Shown here piece after piece: positions 15,303 to 23,947 of a stretch of 64,000 nucleotides of DNA. The DNA comes from Adlercreutzia shanghongiae (GTDB lineage Bacteria > Actinomycetota > Coriobacteriia > Coriobacteriales > Eggerthellaceae). Every line of letters starts with the position of its first letter. The first letter of the stretch is position 1. The notes beneath the pieces are model-generated. The model did not search any database, was not told where the DNA came from, and was given only the letters and a program-made list of their open reading frames with translations. Both the position numbers and the translations under genes were made by a program. The DNA lies in contig NZ_JAYMFI010000001.1 in the NCBI RefSeq assembly GCF_035830635.1, positions 248,001 through 312,000 on the forward strand. The letters run 5' to 3'.

Positions 15303-15343
15303 GCTATCGCGCCTTTCTTCATAATCGGCGCTATTGTAGACCT

Positions 15344-16189
15344 CTACGGCATCACCATAACGTGGGCCTCGCCTGAAGCCACGGGGACGGTACCATCGGC
15401 GGTGCGGACGAGGAGGCGACCGCGCTCATCGACGCCGGTCACCGTGCCCTCTACCGTGGTCGCGCCGACGGCATCCTCGACGCGCACTAGGCGGCCGGGC
15501 AGGAAGGAGGCGGCCTCGAAGCTGCCGAGGGAGGGCGTGAAGCCCAGCTCGCGCCAGCGGCCGTAGCTCACGAGCATGCGGGCGATGACCTCGCGCTGAA
15601 TATCGGTGATGACCCCCTCGCGGCGGGCGGCCTGCTCGCGCTCGGGCAGGGCGGCCGCGGCCTCGGCCACGGTCATGGGCGTCCCGGGCTGCGATTCGGG
15701 AGCCAGCATGAGCTCGGCCATGTACGCGGGCACGTTGCGCCCCTGGACCGGCACATCAACATCGGGGCGAAACACGTTGATGCCGATGCCCACGCACACA
15801 CCGCCCCCGCAGGCCTCCAGCGAGATGCCGCAGAGCTTGCGGTACTCGTCGGCGCGCTCGCAATCGGCGGGCAGATACACCACATCGTTGGGCCACTTCA
15901 CCTGGATGCCGTCCTCGAACGGGGGTGCGGCCAGGGCGGCTAAGGCCCGCTGGACCGAAAGGCCCACGACCAGGCTGAGCGTCGCCAGACCACTGCCGGC
16001 CACATCGGGACGCAGCAGCACCGACATGTACAGACCGCCCGCGGGGCTATCCCACTCACGCCCCTGACGGCCGTAGCCGCTGTTCTGGCGCCGAGCGCGC
16101 ACGATCAGGCCCTCGGCCTTGCCTTCGCGCAGGGCGTTCTTCACGACCTCGTTGGTGGATGCCACCTCATCGAGCACGGTCAATTTCAT
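15344..16189 (-). CDS. birA: Biotin-[acetyl-CoA-carboxylase] ligase BirA without repressor domain
   Basis: BirA attaches biotin to carboxylase carrier domains through biotinyl-AMP. The 281-residue protein begins directly with the catalytic domain (LDEVASTNEVVKN), with SGYGRQGREW as the variant of the biotinyl-AMP loop GRGRxGR.W, and KWPNDV. No N-terminal HTH is present, so it is not a transcriptional repressor. The gene starts 2 nt after the folPK stop, and its AGGAGG site lies inside folK, so the two are coupled. Confidence 0.93.
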   Translation of the reverse strand: MKLTVLDEVASTNEVVKNALREGKAEGLIVRARRQNSGYGRQGREWDSPAGGLYMSVLLRPDVAGSGLATLSLVVGLSVQRALAALAAPPFEDGIQVKWPNDVVYLPADCERADEYRKLCGISLEACGGGVCVGIGINVFRPDVDVPVQGRNVPAYMAELMLAPESQPGTPMTVAEAAAALPEREQAARREGVITDIQREVIARMLVSYGRWRELGFTPSLGSFEAASFLPGRLVRVEDAVGATTVEGTVTGVDERGRLLVRTADGTVPVASGEAHVMVMP

Positions 16190-16191
16190 GG

Positions 16192-17505
16192 CTAGATCCT
16201 CCTTGCCTTGCCAACGCGGTCGTCTTCGGGGATGCGCCCCACCGGCGTGCCGTCGGCCAACTCCCAGCCAGGGAGAATCTCGAGCAGCGGCTTCACGACG
16301 AAATCGCGCTCGGTCACCAGCGGGTGCGGCAGCGTGAGTTCGTCGTCGGAAGCGACGTACATCTGATAGTCAAGAATATCGATATCGAGGGTGCGCGGGC
16401 CGTTCTCGACGGTGCGCACGCGGCCCAGGGAGTTCTCGATGCCGTGCAGGTAGCCGAGCAGCTCTTTGGGCGGCAGCCCCGTGCGCAGCAGCACCACCGC
16501 GTTCACAAAGGCATCCTGGTCCTCATAGTAGGCCGGCTCGCTTTCGTAGAACGACGACATGTCCATAATCTGGGTATCGGGAAGGCTGCACAACTGACCC
16601 ACGGCAAGGTTCAGCTGGGCAATCTTCGCCTCGGTCTCTTCGCCGGGTTCGGCCACAAGAGCCACATTCGACCCCAGGCCCAAAAGCACGGCGGGACGCA
16701 GGTCCTTCAGCGCGGCCACGGTCAGCTCCACGTTGTGGGTGCGCACCACCGATGCGCCCAGCTCGCAGGCGAGCAGCGCTTCGGCCGCGGAGGCCACATC
16801 GCGCTCGCGGGGCTCTTCCACATGGTAGGCATAGCCCACGTAGCTCTTGCGGGAGGCAGCTACCATAACCGGATAGCCCAGATGCACGATTTCGTGCAGA
16901 TTGCGCATGAGCTCGATGGTCTGCTTGGGGGTCTTGCCGAAACCGGGACCCGGGTCGACGCAGATGCGCGAGCGATCTATGCCGGCCGCCTCGAGGGACG
17001 CCGCCGCGTCGCGCAGATAGTCGCGCACCTCGGTCACCACATCATCGTAGACGGGATTGTCCTGCATCGTGGCCGGCTCGCCGGCCATGTGCATGACCAC
17101 GCATCCGCAGCCCGTACGGCGCACAGCCTCAACCATAGCCGGGTCGCGGAAGCCGGACACGTCGTTGATGATGGAGGCGCCGGCATGCAGGGCGCGGACA
17201 GCCACCTCGGCGTGTCGCGTGTCCACCGACACGCAGACGTCGGCCTCGACAAGGGCCGCCACCACGCCGCCAATGCGATCCCACTCGTCTTCGGGGCGTA
17301 CCGGCTCGGCACCGGGACGGGTGGATTCTCCGCCCACGTCGATGATGGAGGCGCCGGCGCGCACCAGAGCCATGGCGTGGTCAAAGGCCGCTTTGTGGTC
17401 GAGGTACGCTCCCCCGTCGGAAAACGAATCCGGGGTCACGTTCAGCACGCCCATGATGATGGGCGTGGCCGTGTCGAAATCGTATTGTCCGCAATGCCAA
17501 ATCAT
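16192..17505 (-). CDS. folPK: Bifunctional dihydropteroate synthase / HPPK (FolP-FolK fusion)
   Basis: FolP (about 1-275) makes dihydropteroate from pABA and the pterin pyrophosphate: MGVLNVTPDSFSDGG, DVGGESTRPGA, INDVSGF and ASRKSYVG are all there. FolK (about 277-437) makes the pterin pyrophosphate: GLGSNVALVAEPGEE, FVNAVVLLRT, and RTLDIDIL for metal binding. The fused order places two consecutive folate steps on one chain. The start is uncertain; ATG 17505 (MIWHCGQYDF) leaves a short leader before the first FolP strand, while a longer frame to 17649 adds residues unlike the family. It precedes birA in one operon. Confidence 0.9.
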   Translation of the reverse strand: MIWHCGQYDFDTATPIIMGVLNVTPDSFSDGGAYLDHKAAFDHAMALVRAGASIIDVGGESTRPGAEPVRPEDEWDRIGGVVAALVEADVCVSVDTRHAEVAVRALHAGASIINDVSGFRDPAMVEAVRRTGCGCVVMHMAGEPATMQDNPVYDDVVTEVRDYLRDAAASLEAAGIDRSRICVDPGPGFGKTPKQTIELMRNLHEIVHLGYPVMVAASRKSYVGYAYHVEEPRERDVASAAEALLACELGASVVRTHNVELTVAALKDLRPAVLLGLGSNVALVAEPGEETEAKIAQLNLAVGQLCSLPDTQIMDMSSFYESEPAYYEDQDAFVNAVVLLRTGLPPKELLGYLHGIENSLGRVRTVENGPRTLDIDILDYQMYVASDDELTLPHPLVTERDFVVKPLLEILPGWELADGTPVGRIPEDDRVGKARRI

Positions 17506-17654
17506 GAAAAGCTCGCGCCTCGTCTCGCTTGATGCTTCCTCCCGTAAAGACTTAAGCGCTAAGTGTAACGGCAGGAATGGCCCGTGTACAATGATTTTAG
17601 GTGAATGCACCGCATAATCTCTTAGAGTGCGGTTCAACCGACCGCTCATGGCAG

Positions 17655-17686
17655 CAAAAAGGGCACCCGCAGGTGCCCTTGTTTTT
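17655..17686 (-). terminator. Terminator of the hpt-ftsH transcript
   Basis: On the minus strand a 7-bp GC stem (GGGCACC / GGTGCCC) is followed by five T residues, 18 nt after the ftsH stop. T-runs on both sides let it work in either direction. Confidence 0.85.
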
Positions 17687-17703
17687 GATGACTGTCGCGG
17701 CCC

Positions 17704-20010
17704 TTACTTCTTATTAGGGTCGGGAGCGTCGGCAGAAGCGTCCATGTCGTCCTCGCGGTCGAGCTCGGCGTTCACCTCGGCCTGAGTGGGCATGTCCGCA
17801 CGGTCGGCGTGCTCGGCGGGCTGGCGGTAGGGAGCGTTCGGATCCTGGTCGCCCGGCTCCACCGGGGCCTCGCGCCAATTCGGGTCGGCCAGCGTCTCGC
17901 CACCGTCGGTGCCGCCCTGCGCGCCGCCCTCGCCCTTGGCGGCGAGCAGCTCGGCGTCCTTCGCGCGGGCCGCGGCCTCCTCGGCCTCCTTGGCGGCGAT
18001 GATGTCGTCCTCGCGGGCCAGGTACTCGTCCCATTTGTTGTCGAGCAGCGCCTCGCAGGCCTCGCCTTCCACCGTCTCGCGCTCCAGCAACACGCTGGCC
18101 ATGAGGTTCATCTGGTCGGCGTGCTCCGAGAGAATCTTGTGGGCCCGGTCATGGGCCTCCTTCATGATTTTCGCCACCTCTTCGTCGATGCGACGCGCCG
18201 TTTCCTCGGAATAGTCCTGGGTGTTGCCGTAGTCGCGGCCCAGAAACACCTCGTGGTTAGGCTGGCCGAACACCTGGGTGCCAAGCGGGCTCATACCGTA
18301 CTGGGTCACGATGGCGCGGGCCATCTTGGACGCGCGCTCAAGGTCGTTGGAGGCGCCCGTCGTCACATCGTCGCAGAAGATTTCCTCGGCCACACGGCCC
18401 CCCATGAAGACCGCAAGCTCGTCTTTCATCTCCGAAAGCGAGTTCAGTACCTTGTCCTCGTCGGGGATGGAAAGCGTGTAGCCCAAGGCGCGACCGCGGG
18501 AGATGATAGAAATCTTGTGCACCGGGTCGGCATGGTCGAGCAGATGGCCCACGAGGGCATGGCCGCTCTCGTGGTAGGCGATGATGTGCTTGGTTTTCTC
18601 GTTCATCACGCGGCCCTTGCGCTCCGGACCGGCAATGACGCGCTCCATAGATTCACTTACCTCGCGCATGGTGATGATCTTCTTGCCGCGGCGGGCGGTG
18701 AGCAGGGCCGACTCGTTCATGAGGTTGGCCAAATCGGCACCGGTGAAGCCCGGGGTGATCTTCGCGATCCTGGAGAGGTCGACATCCGATCCGATGGGCT
18801 TGTCCTTGGAGTGCACGGTGAGGATCTTCTCACGGCCCTTCACGTCGGGGGTGTCCACCACGATCTGGCGGTCGAAGCGGCCGGGGCGCAGAAGCGCCGG
18901 GTCCAGCACGTCGGCGCGGTTCGTGGCCGCGATGAGCACCACCGAGTCGTTGGACTCGAAGCCGTCCATCTCCACGAGCAGCTGGTTCAAGGTCTGCTCG
19001 CGCTCGTCGTGACCGCCGCCCAGGCCCGTGCCGCGCTGGCGGCCCACCGCGTCGATCTCGTCGATGAAGATGATGGCAGGGGCAGCGTCTTTGGCCTGCT
19101 GGAACAAATCGCGCACACGGCTTGCGCCCACGCCCACGAACATCTCCACGAAGTCCGAGCCGGAAATGCTGAAGAAGGGCACGCCCGCCTCGCCGGCCAC
19201 GGCTCGGGCCAAAAGCGTCTTGCCGGTGCCCGGAGGGCCCACGAGCAAGCAACCGCGCGGAATCTTCGCGCCCATGGACTGGTACTTCGCGGGGTTCGCC
19301 AGGAAGTCCTTGATTTCCTGCATCTCCTCCACGGCCTCATCCACGCCGGCCACGTCGGAGAACTTCACGTCGGGGCGCTCCTCGGCGGCCTTCTTCGTCT
19401 TGGCCTTGCCGAAGTTCATCTGGGAGTTGTTGGCCTGCTGCATCTTGAAGAAGAAGAAGAACAGAAGGCCGCCGATGATGAGGATGGGCAGAAGCGTGGC
19501 GATGATTTCGAGGAAGGGGCTCGGCAGCGTGACCTGGTAGGACACATCGGGGTGCGCCGCCAGAAGCTCGCCGAGCGAGTCGCTTCCCACATAGGTGGAG
19601 GTGTAGTTGTGCTCCTTGCCGAGGGTGGCCGGATCCAGAGTAGTAGTGGCGACGCCCGAAAGCGCCTTGCCGTCCTCGCCGCGCTCGGTAGCCATGAGCG
19701 CGTTCAGCGAGTCGAAGGCCCCGTTGAAAGCGTCGGCCGCATCGGCGCCGGCCGTGGCCGCCGGGAAGTAGCTGCCCGACACCATATAATCGCCAGCGGA
19801 ATAGGTGACCGACTTCACGCGGCCCTGCTCCACCGCCTGGGTGAACTCGGAGGTGATGAGCTGGTCGGTGACCGTGCCGCCCATGGCGCCGGTGCGCAAA
19901 AACTGGCTGCCCACGAAAAACGCCACAGCCAAAAGGATAATCACCATGGCCATGGTGGTGCGCTGGGTGGTATTGGGCGGGGTCGGTTTCTTGGAGTTAT
20001 TGTCTGCCAT
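17704..20010 (-). CDS. ftsH: ATP-dependent zinc metalloprotease FtsH
   Basis: FtsH is the membrane-bound AAA+ protease that degrades misassembled membrane proteins and short-lived regulators. The 768 residues show two membrane helices (about 20-37 and 166-189), an extracytoplasmic loop, Walker A GPPGTGKT (258-265), the second-region SRH (TNRADVLDPALLRPGRFDR) and the zinc site HESGH (about 480-484). The C-terminal about 110 residues are an Ala/Glu/Asp-rich extension beyond the usual end. The ATG lies 12 nt after the hpt stop, so they form one operon, as in many Gram-positives. Confidence 0.97.
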   Translation of the reverse strand: MADNNSKKPTPPNTTQRTTMAMVIILLAVAFFVGSQFLRTGAMGGTVTDQLITSEFTQAVEQGRVKSVTYSAGDYMVSGSYFPAATAGADAADAFNGAFDSLNALMATERGEDGKALSGVATTTLDPATLGKEHNYTSTYVGSDSLGELLAAHPDVSYQVTLPSPFLEIIATLLPILIIGGLLFFFFFKMQQANNSQMNFGKAKTKKAAEERPDVKFSDVAGVDEAVEEMQEIKDFLANPAKYQSMGAKIPRGCLLVGPPGTGKTLLARAVAGEAGVPFFSISGSDFVEMFVGVGASRVRDLFQQAKDAAPAIIFIDEIDAVGRQRGTGLGGGHDEREQTLNQLLVEMDGFESNDSVVLIAATNRADVLDPALLRPGRFDRQIVVDTPDVKGREKILTVHSKDKPIGSDVDLSRIAKITPGFTGADLANLMNESALLTARRGKKIITMREVSESMERVIAGPERKGRVMNEKTKHIIAYHESGHALVGHLLDHADPVHKISIISRGRALGYTLSIPDEDKVLNSLSEMKDELAVFMGGRVAEEIFCDDVTTGASNDLERASKMARAIVTQYGMSPLGTQVFGQPNHEVFLGRDYGNTQDYSEETARRIDEEVAKIMKEAHDRAHKILSEHADQMNLMASVLLERETVEGEACEALLDNKWDEYLAREDDIIAAKEAEEAAARAKDAELLAAKGEGGAQGGTDGGETLADPNWREAPVEPGDQDPNAPYRQPAEHADRADMPTQAEVNAELDREDDMDASADAPDPNKK

Positions 20011-20022
20011 GTCTGTCTGCCT

Positions 20023-20580
20023 TTACTGGTAAATCTCTGGCTTGAGAACGCCAATGTAGGGGAGGTTGCGGTAGTGCTCGGCATAATCGAGCCCGTAGCC
20101 GACGATGAACTCGTCGGGGCATTCGAAACCCACGTAGCGGCAATCGATGTCCGCCTGAACGGCGGTGTTCTTGCGCAGAAGCGCGGCCACTGTAATTGAC
20201 GCGGGCTTGCGCGAGAGCAGGTTCTCCATGAGGTAACGCAGCGTGAGCCCCGAGTCGATGATGTCTTCGGCGATGATGACGTGGCGCCCCTGGATGTCGG
20301 TAGACAAATCCTTCAGAATGCGCACCACGCCCGAGCTCTTCGTCTCGTTGCCATAGGAGGACACGGCCATGAAATCCACCTCGAGCGGCAGGTCGATCTG
20401 CCGGATGAGATCACAGGCGAACACCGCGCCGCCGCGCAAGATGGAGACAACGACGATGCCCGTCTCGCCTGCCGCCTCGGCGTAGTCCGCCGTGATGTTC
20501 GCGCCTATCTCACGGACGCGATTAGCCAGGTCCTGCTCGGAAAAGAGTATCTCTGATACGTCTTTGTGCACGTAAACCAC
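20023..20580 (-). CDS. hpt: Hypoxanthine phosphoribosyltransferase
   Basis: The enzyme salvages hypoxanthine (and guanine) to IMP/GMP with PRPP. The 185-residue protein has the PRPP motif VIIAEDIIDSGLTL, the flexible-loop SSYGNETKSSG, and the C-terminal DEFIVGYGLDYAEHYRNLPYIG. It is followed by ftsH. In most Gram-positives tilS lies directly upstream; here the DUF3990/HTH pair and maf separate tilS from hpt. Confidence 0.95.
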   Translation of the reverse strand: MVYVHKDVSEILFSEQDLANRVREIGANITADYAEAAGETGIVVVSILRGGAVFACDLIRQIDLPLEVDFMAVSSYGNETKSSGVVRILKDLSTDIQGRHVIIAEDIIDSGLTLRYLMENLLSRKPASITVAALLRKNTAVQADIDCRYVGFECPDEFIVGYGLDYAEHYRNLPYIGVLKPEIYQ

Positions 20581-20748
20581 TTTCTCCTTGCCCGCAGCCG
20601 CCCGAACGCACAGGTGCTGCGGAGCGCTTTAATCGCAGTCCAGTTTACCAAAGACCTTTTGACGAACGACCGCGAGACAGCAACGCCACAAATTATGTGC
20701 GCCAATTGTCATCAAGTCGGTTATTTCGAACGAAATGAATTTGATCAC

Positions 20749-21381
20749 TCACTCCAACAGGTCCTCCACCGAGCAGAAGAGCGCCCGCGCTAAAGCGACG
20801 ACGGTCTCGGCGGCGGCCTTGTTCAAATCTTTACGTCGCTGCTCGTACTGCTGGATGCTGCGCACGGGCACACCTGACTCAATTGCAAGTTGGGCCTGGC
20901 TCAGTCGGGCTGCCATACGGCGCATGCGAAGCGGCGTACGGAAAAAACGCGCCCGCCGCTCATTCAGAGCAGCATCAAACTGACGGATATCCATCTCATG
21001 AAACGCATCGTACATCTCCCGCACCTCGTTAATGGGTGCCATACGATTTATCGTTTCGAAGCTCATTGACGTTTTCCATTGATAGCGCGCCAAAGCCCAT
21101 CCACACCAGTATTCAGGACTTCTGTCGTACCGGTACCTCACGGCATTTCTCGAAACCTCGCCCGGCCTGACTTCGTCGAGAACTCGAAACGCCAGTTCGG
21201 CACCTGAACAGCCGGTGATAAGACCATAGTCTCCCGCCCCAAACCGTCCGGCAAGTCCCGATACGAGAAAGAGCCCATAGAACTCGCTTAACTCGTAATT
21301 CAAGCCATCGACGGCAACATCGAGCATACGGCCGAGATTCGCCCTCGCGGGCTGCAAGTACACCTCATCGTAGGCGCTCAT
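20749..21381 (-). CDS. HTH (Xre-type) protein, likely antitoxin/regulator of the DUF3990 gene
   Basis: A 210-residue protein. The C-terminal about 60 residues are an Xre-like helix-turn-helix (RLSQAQLAIESGVPVRSIQQYEQ). The N-terminal part (YDEVYLQPARANLGRMLDVAV, LFLVSGLAGRFGAG) matches what I recall of proteins found next to DUF3990 genes in gut Firmicutes. The ATG at 21381 overlaps the DUF3990 stop by 17 nt, so the two are co-translated. Toxin first, regulator second, is the HigBA-like order. The antitoxin role is inferred. Confidence 0.7.
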   Translation of the reverse strand: MSAYDEVYLQPARANLGRMLDVAVDGLNYELSEFYGLFLVSGLAGRFGAGDYGLITGCSGAELAFRVLDEVRPGEVSRNAVRYRYDRSPEYWCGWALARYQWKTSMSFETINRMAPINEVREMYDAFHEMDIRQFDAALNERRARFFRTPLRMRRMAARLSQAQLAIESGVPVRSIQQYEQRRKDLNKAAAETVVALARALFCSVEDLLE

Positions 21382-22042
21382 CTTCGGCCCCCATCCCTTC
21401 ATCCAAGATTGTCGCAATGAAGAGCTCCCCTGGCTTTCGCCGATTACGCTCAACGTCGAGATACTCCCTGCGCGCCGTTCGATCGCGGCTCATCTTTCGC
21501 TCGTACCACTCCTCGCGCGACGCCTCTTCGTAGCCTACGAATCGAATCCGATCGAAGCTACGCTCGCTTTTCAAGACAAACTGCTGGCCGAGTTTACCCA
21601 GACGCATTGCGCGCCCAAGCTGCTGATAGGAAATAGCGCCCGAAATAAAATCTTGAGCAAAAGAGAAATAGCTATCATCCGCTCGATAGCCCACTATGGC
21701 GTCATAGGGAGCCAAATCTATAGCGAAACGGTTGAGGAGATATTCCTTTGCCTCAAAAGCCAAGGGTCCCGTCGCATCGAACTCACGATAGCGCAGAAGC
21801 AGTGCGAGCCAATGGAGCAAGCAAAATTCCTCTTGATTCAAATCGAGAATCGCCAGCCCCTCGCATTCGAGCTCATAACAGTTAGCAAAACCGCCGCGAT
21901 CCACCGCAACGGCCCACTCCTTCGCCATGTCAATCGACTCGGTGCAATAGAAGCCAAGCCCATAATCGTTGTAGGGCTTCCCTATTCCGAAAAGGGGCCG
22001 CTCAATAATGTCCCTCGAACCATGGAAAAGCTGCTTGACCAT
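21365..22042 (-). CDS. DUF3990 protein, candidate toxin
   Basis: A 225-residue soluble protein beginning VKQLFHGSRDIIERPLFG, followed by NDYGLGFYCTESIDMAKEWA; both motifs are typical of DUF3990. From memory, this family is related to ADP-ribosyltransferases (a His in FHGS, a Tyr in GFYCT, later GQQFVLKSE). That activity was not tested here. The ATG at 22042 follows GGAGG, and the site overlaps an inverted repeat (22053-22074) that may be an autoregulatory operator. Together with the HTH gene it forms a compact module placed between maf and hpt, which looks like an insertion into a conserved housekeeping cluster. Confidence 0.7.
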   Translation of the reverse strand: MVKQLFHGSRDIIERPLFGIGKPYNDYGLGFYCTESIDMAKEWAVAVDRGGFANCYELECEGLAILDLNQEEFCLLHWLALLLRYREFDATGPLAFEAKEYLLNRFAIDLAPYDAIVGYRADDSYFSFAQDFISGAISYQQLGRAMRLGKLGQQFVLKSERSFDRIRFVGYEEASREEWYERKMSRDRTARREYLDVERNRRKPGELFIATILDEGMGAEDERLR

Positions 22043-22052
22043 TCTACGCCTC

Positions 22053-22074
22053 CTATACTCCTTTGGGAGTATAG
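22053..22074 (-). promoter_or_regulatory. Inverted repeat over the DUF3990 ribosome binding site
   Basis: CTATACTCC-TTTG-GGAGTATAG is a perfect 9-bp inverted repeat with a 4-nt centre, starting 10 nt before the DUF3990 ATG. It can act as an operator for the HTH partner or as a hairpin hiding the ribosome binding site. TATACT within it also resembles a -10 element. Confidence 0.6.
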
Positions 22075-22116
22075 CAAAGTCAGTGGCCCTCCTCAAACGA
22101 GCGCACCTATCGTATC

Positions 22117-22842
22117 TCAAGCTTGCGTAAGGTCCGGGAATTCCTTCAGGAGGCGCTCGGCGGGCAGCCCGATGATGGTGTCGAGGGAACCGTCGTAATG
22201 ATCGACGAGCGCTGCGCCCTCACCTTGGATGGCATAGGCGCCGGCCTTGTCGAAAGACTCGCCTTTGCGCAGATAGTCGGTGATTTCCTCGTCGGTAAGA
22301 TCGCGGAAGGTCACGCGGCTTATATCGGCGAAGGTGCGGAAGCCCAACGACACATCCTCGGCGTTGGGGGCAGCCACCATCCAAACGGAGACGGCGGTGA
22401 TGACCTCGTGGGTGCGGCCGGACAGCTGGCGCAGCATGTGCTTGCCGTCCGAAGCGCTGCGGGGCTTGCCGAAGATCTTACCATCGAGCACCACCATGGT
22501 GTCAGCGCCGATGACGATGAGCATGCCCGTGTAGCTTTCGGAAAGTACTTCCTGGATGACCGCGCCGGCCTTGCGCTCGGCGAGCTTTTTGGCCGCCTCC
22601 TCGGGATTGGCGGCCAAGTCGGGCTCCAGTGACTCGTCCACCGGCGTCACGGGCGTGCGCACGGTAAATTTCACGCCAGCCTCTTCCAACAGCTGGCGGC
22701 GACGCGGGCTGTTAGAGGCGAGAATCACCTCGAAGGCGGGCGCAACTGGCGTTTCCGCCTTCTCGCTCACGGCTTGTTGCAGCTCGTCGGCAGCCACCTT
22801 CGCGGCCACATCGTTGGCGAATTCGTCAGTTCTCTCAGTCAT
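22117..22842 (-). CDS. maf: Maf family nucleoside-triphosphate pyrophosphatase
   Basis: Maf proteins hydrolyse non-canonical or modified NTPs (dTTP/UTP or m7GTP types). The 241-residue protein has LASNSPRRRQLLEEAG and GADTMVVLDGKIFGKP, and later GAYAIQGEGAALV, all conserved. It carries an extra N-terminal segment of about 37 residues before the usual start. The start overlaps tilS by 8 nt, so it is co-translated with it. Confidence 0.92.
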   Translation of the reverse strand: MTERTDEFANDVAAKVAADELQQAVSEKAETPVAPAFEVILASNSPRRRQLLEEAGVKFTVRTPVTPVDESLEPDLAANPEEAAKKLAERKAGAVIQEVLSESYTGMLIVIGADTMVVLDGKIFGKPRSASDGKHMLRQLSGRTHEVITAVSVWMVAAPNAEDVSLGFRTFADISRVTFRDLTDEEITDYLRKGESFDKAGAYAIQGEGAALVDHYDGSLDTIIGLPAERLLKEFPDLTQA

Positions 22843-23947
22843 GCTTCTTCCTTCTTGCTCGGAAATAGGCCATGGGCTCCACCAGGACGCCCTGCTTATT
22901 GGCGCTTACAGCCAAATCATATTGGATATTAGCGACGTATCCGCCGTTCGGCGCACCGCCCGCAAAGCCAGCGAGCACCTTTTCCACGCTGGCGGATTCC
23001 ACCCGCGCATCGGGACCGAGCATAGCCTCCAGAAGACCCAGCACGGCACGGCGCTGCAAAGGGCGCTCCGCCTTGCCGAAGGCGGGCAGCAACCGAAAGC
23101 CCTCGGTACGATCGATGCCGAAGGTGTCGTCATCGGCCACCCACACCACCGCTTCTTCGGCCAGCTTCTCGGCCATGGCCTGCAGCATGTCGTCCTCGTC
23201 GGCGATAAGGTTCATCGAGCGCACGAGCACGTCCGGCAAGGCGCTGTTCCACTCCTTGGCCACGGGCACCATCTTGTGGCGCACATAGGCGCGGAAGCGG
23301 TCGGTATGGGCGTTGGTAGCGTCTTCGCGCCAAAGCGCGCCGCCCTCGTCACAGACCACCATCTCCCCTGCCGCCTCGCGTGCAGCAAGGTAGTCGCGCA
23401 GCTCGTCGCGCGTGGCATCCAGCAGGGGGCGCACCACGGGCCCGTTGCGGTAGAGCATGCTGCGAAAGCCCCCCGGACCGGTGCCCACGATGGAGCGCAT
23501 GTAGAAGTTCTCGATGCGGTCGTCAGCGGTATGCGCCGTGAAGATGCGCGCCTCGGAGAGCGGGCGGCCCTCGTGCTGGCACATCGAGCGCAAAGCCTCG
23601 TTGGCGGCCAGGTAGCGCTCGCGCCGGGCCACGGCTTCCACGTTCTCGCGGCTGCGCTCGGCCTCGGCGGCGATGTCGATGGAGCAGATGAACAGCGGGA
23701 TATCCAGCGCCTCGGCGAGTCGCTGCACAAAGCGCTCGTCGGCGTCGGCATCTTCTCCGCGCAGCTTATGGTTCACATGCAGCATGGCCACCGGGCCCAC
23801 GGCCCCTTTTTCGCGCAGGGCGGCGCCCACATACGCGAGCGCCGTAGAGTCGGAGCCGCCCGACACCATGAGCAGCACCGCAGCATCGTTTGAGGCCAAG
23901 TGGCGGTCGGCAATAGTAGCCTTCGCCTTCTCAAGCACGTCAGTCAT
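22835..23947 (-). CDS. tilS: tRNA(Ile)-lysidine synthase TilS
   Basis: TilS converts C34 of the CAU-anticodon tRNA-Ile to lysidine, which is essential for AUA decoding. The PP-loop SGGSDS lies at residues 29-34, followed by LHVNHKLRG and FTAHTADDRIENFYMR. It is 370 residues, with a C-terminal part of low conservation. It overlaps maf downstream and the uracil methyltransferase upstream (8 nt each), making a three-gene operon. Confidence 0.93.
   Translation of the reverse strand: MTDVLEKAKATIADRHLASNDAAVLLMVSGGSDSTALAYVGAALREKGAVGPVAMLHVNHKLRGEDADADERFVQRLAEALDIPLFICSIDIAAEAERSRENVEAVARRERYLAANEALRSMCQHEGRPLSEARIFTAHTADDRIENFYMRSIVGTGPGGFRSMLYRNGPVVRPLLDATRDELRDYLAAREAAGEMVVCDEGGALWREDATNAHTDRFRAYVRHKMVPVAKEWNSALPDVLVRSMNLIADEDDMLQAMAEKLAEEAVVWVADDDTFGIDRTEGFRLLPAFGKAERPLQRRAVLGLLEAMLGPDARVESASVEKVLAGFAGGAPNGGYVANIQYDLAVSANKQGVLVEPMAYFRARRKKHD

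Noticed and set aside
17809..20199. 796-residue plus-strand frame opposite ftsH and hpt
   Set aside because: It crosses two certain genes on the other strand and has no recognisable domain.
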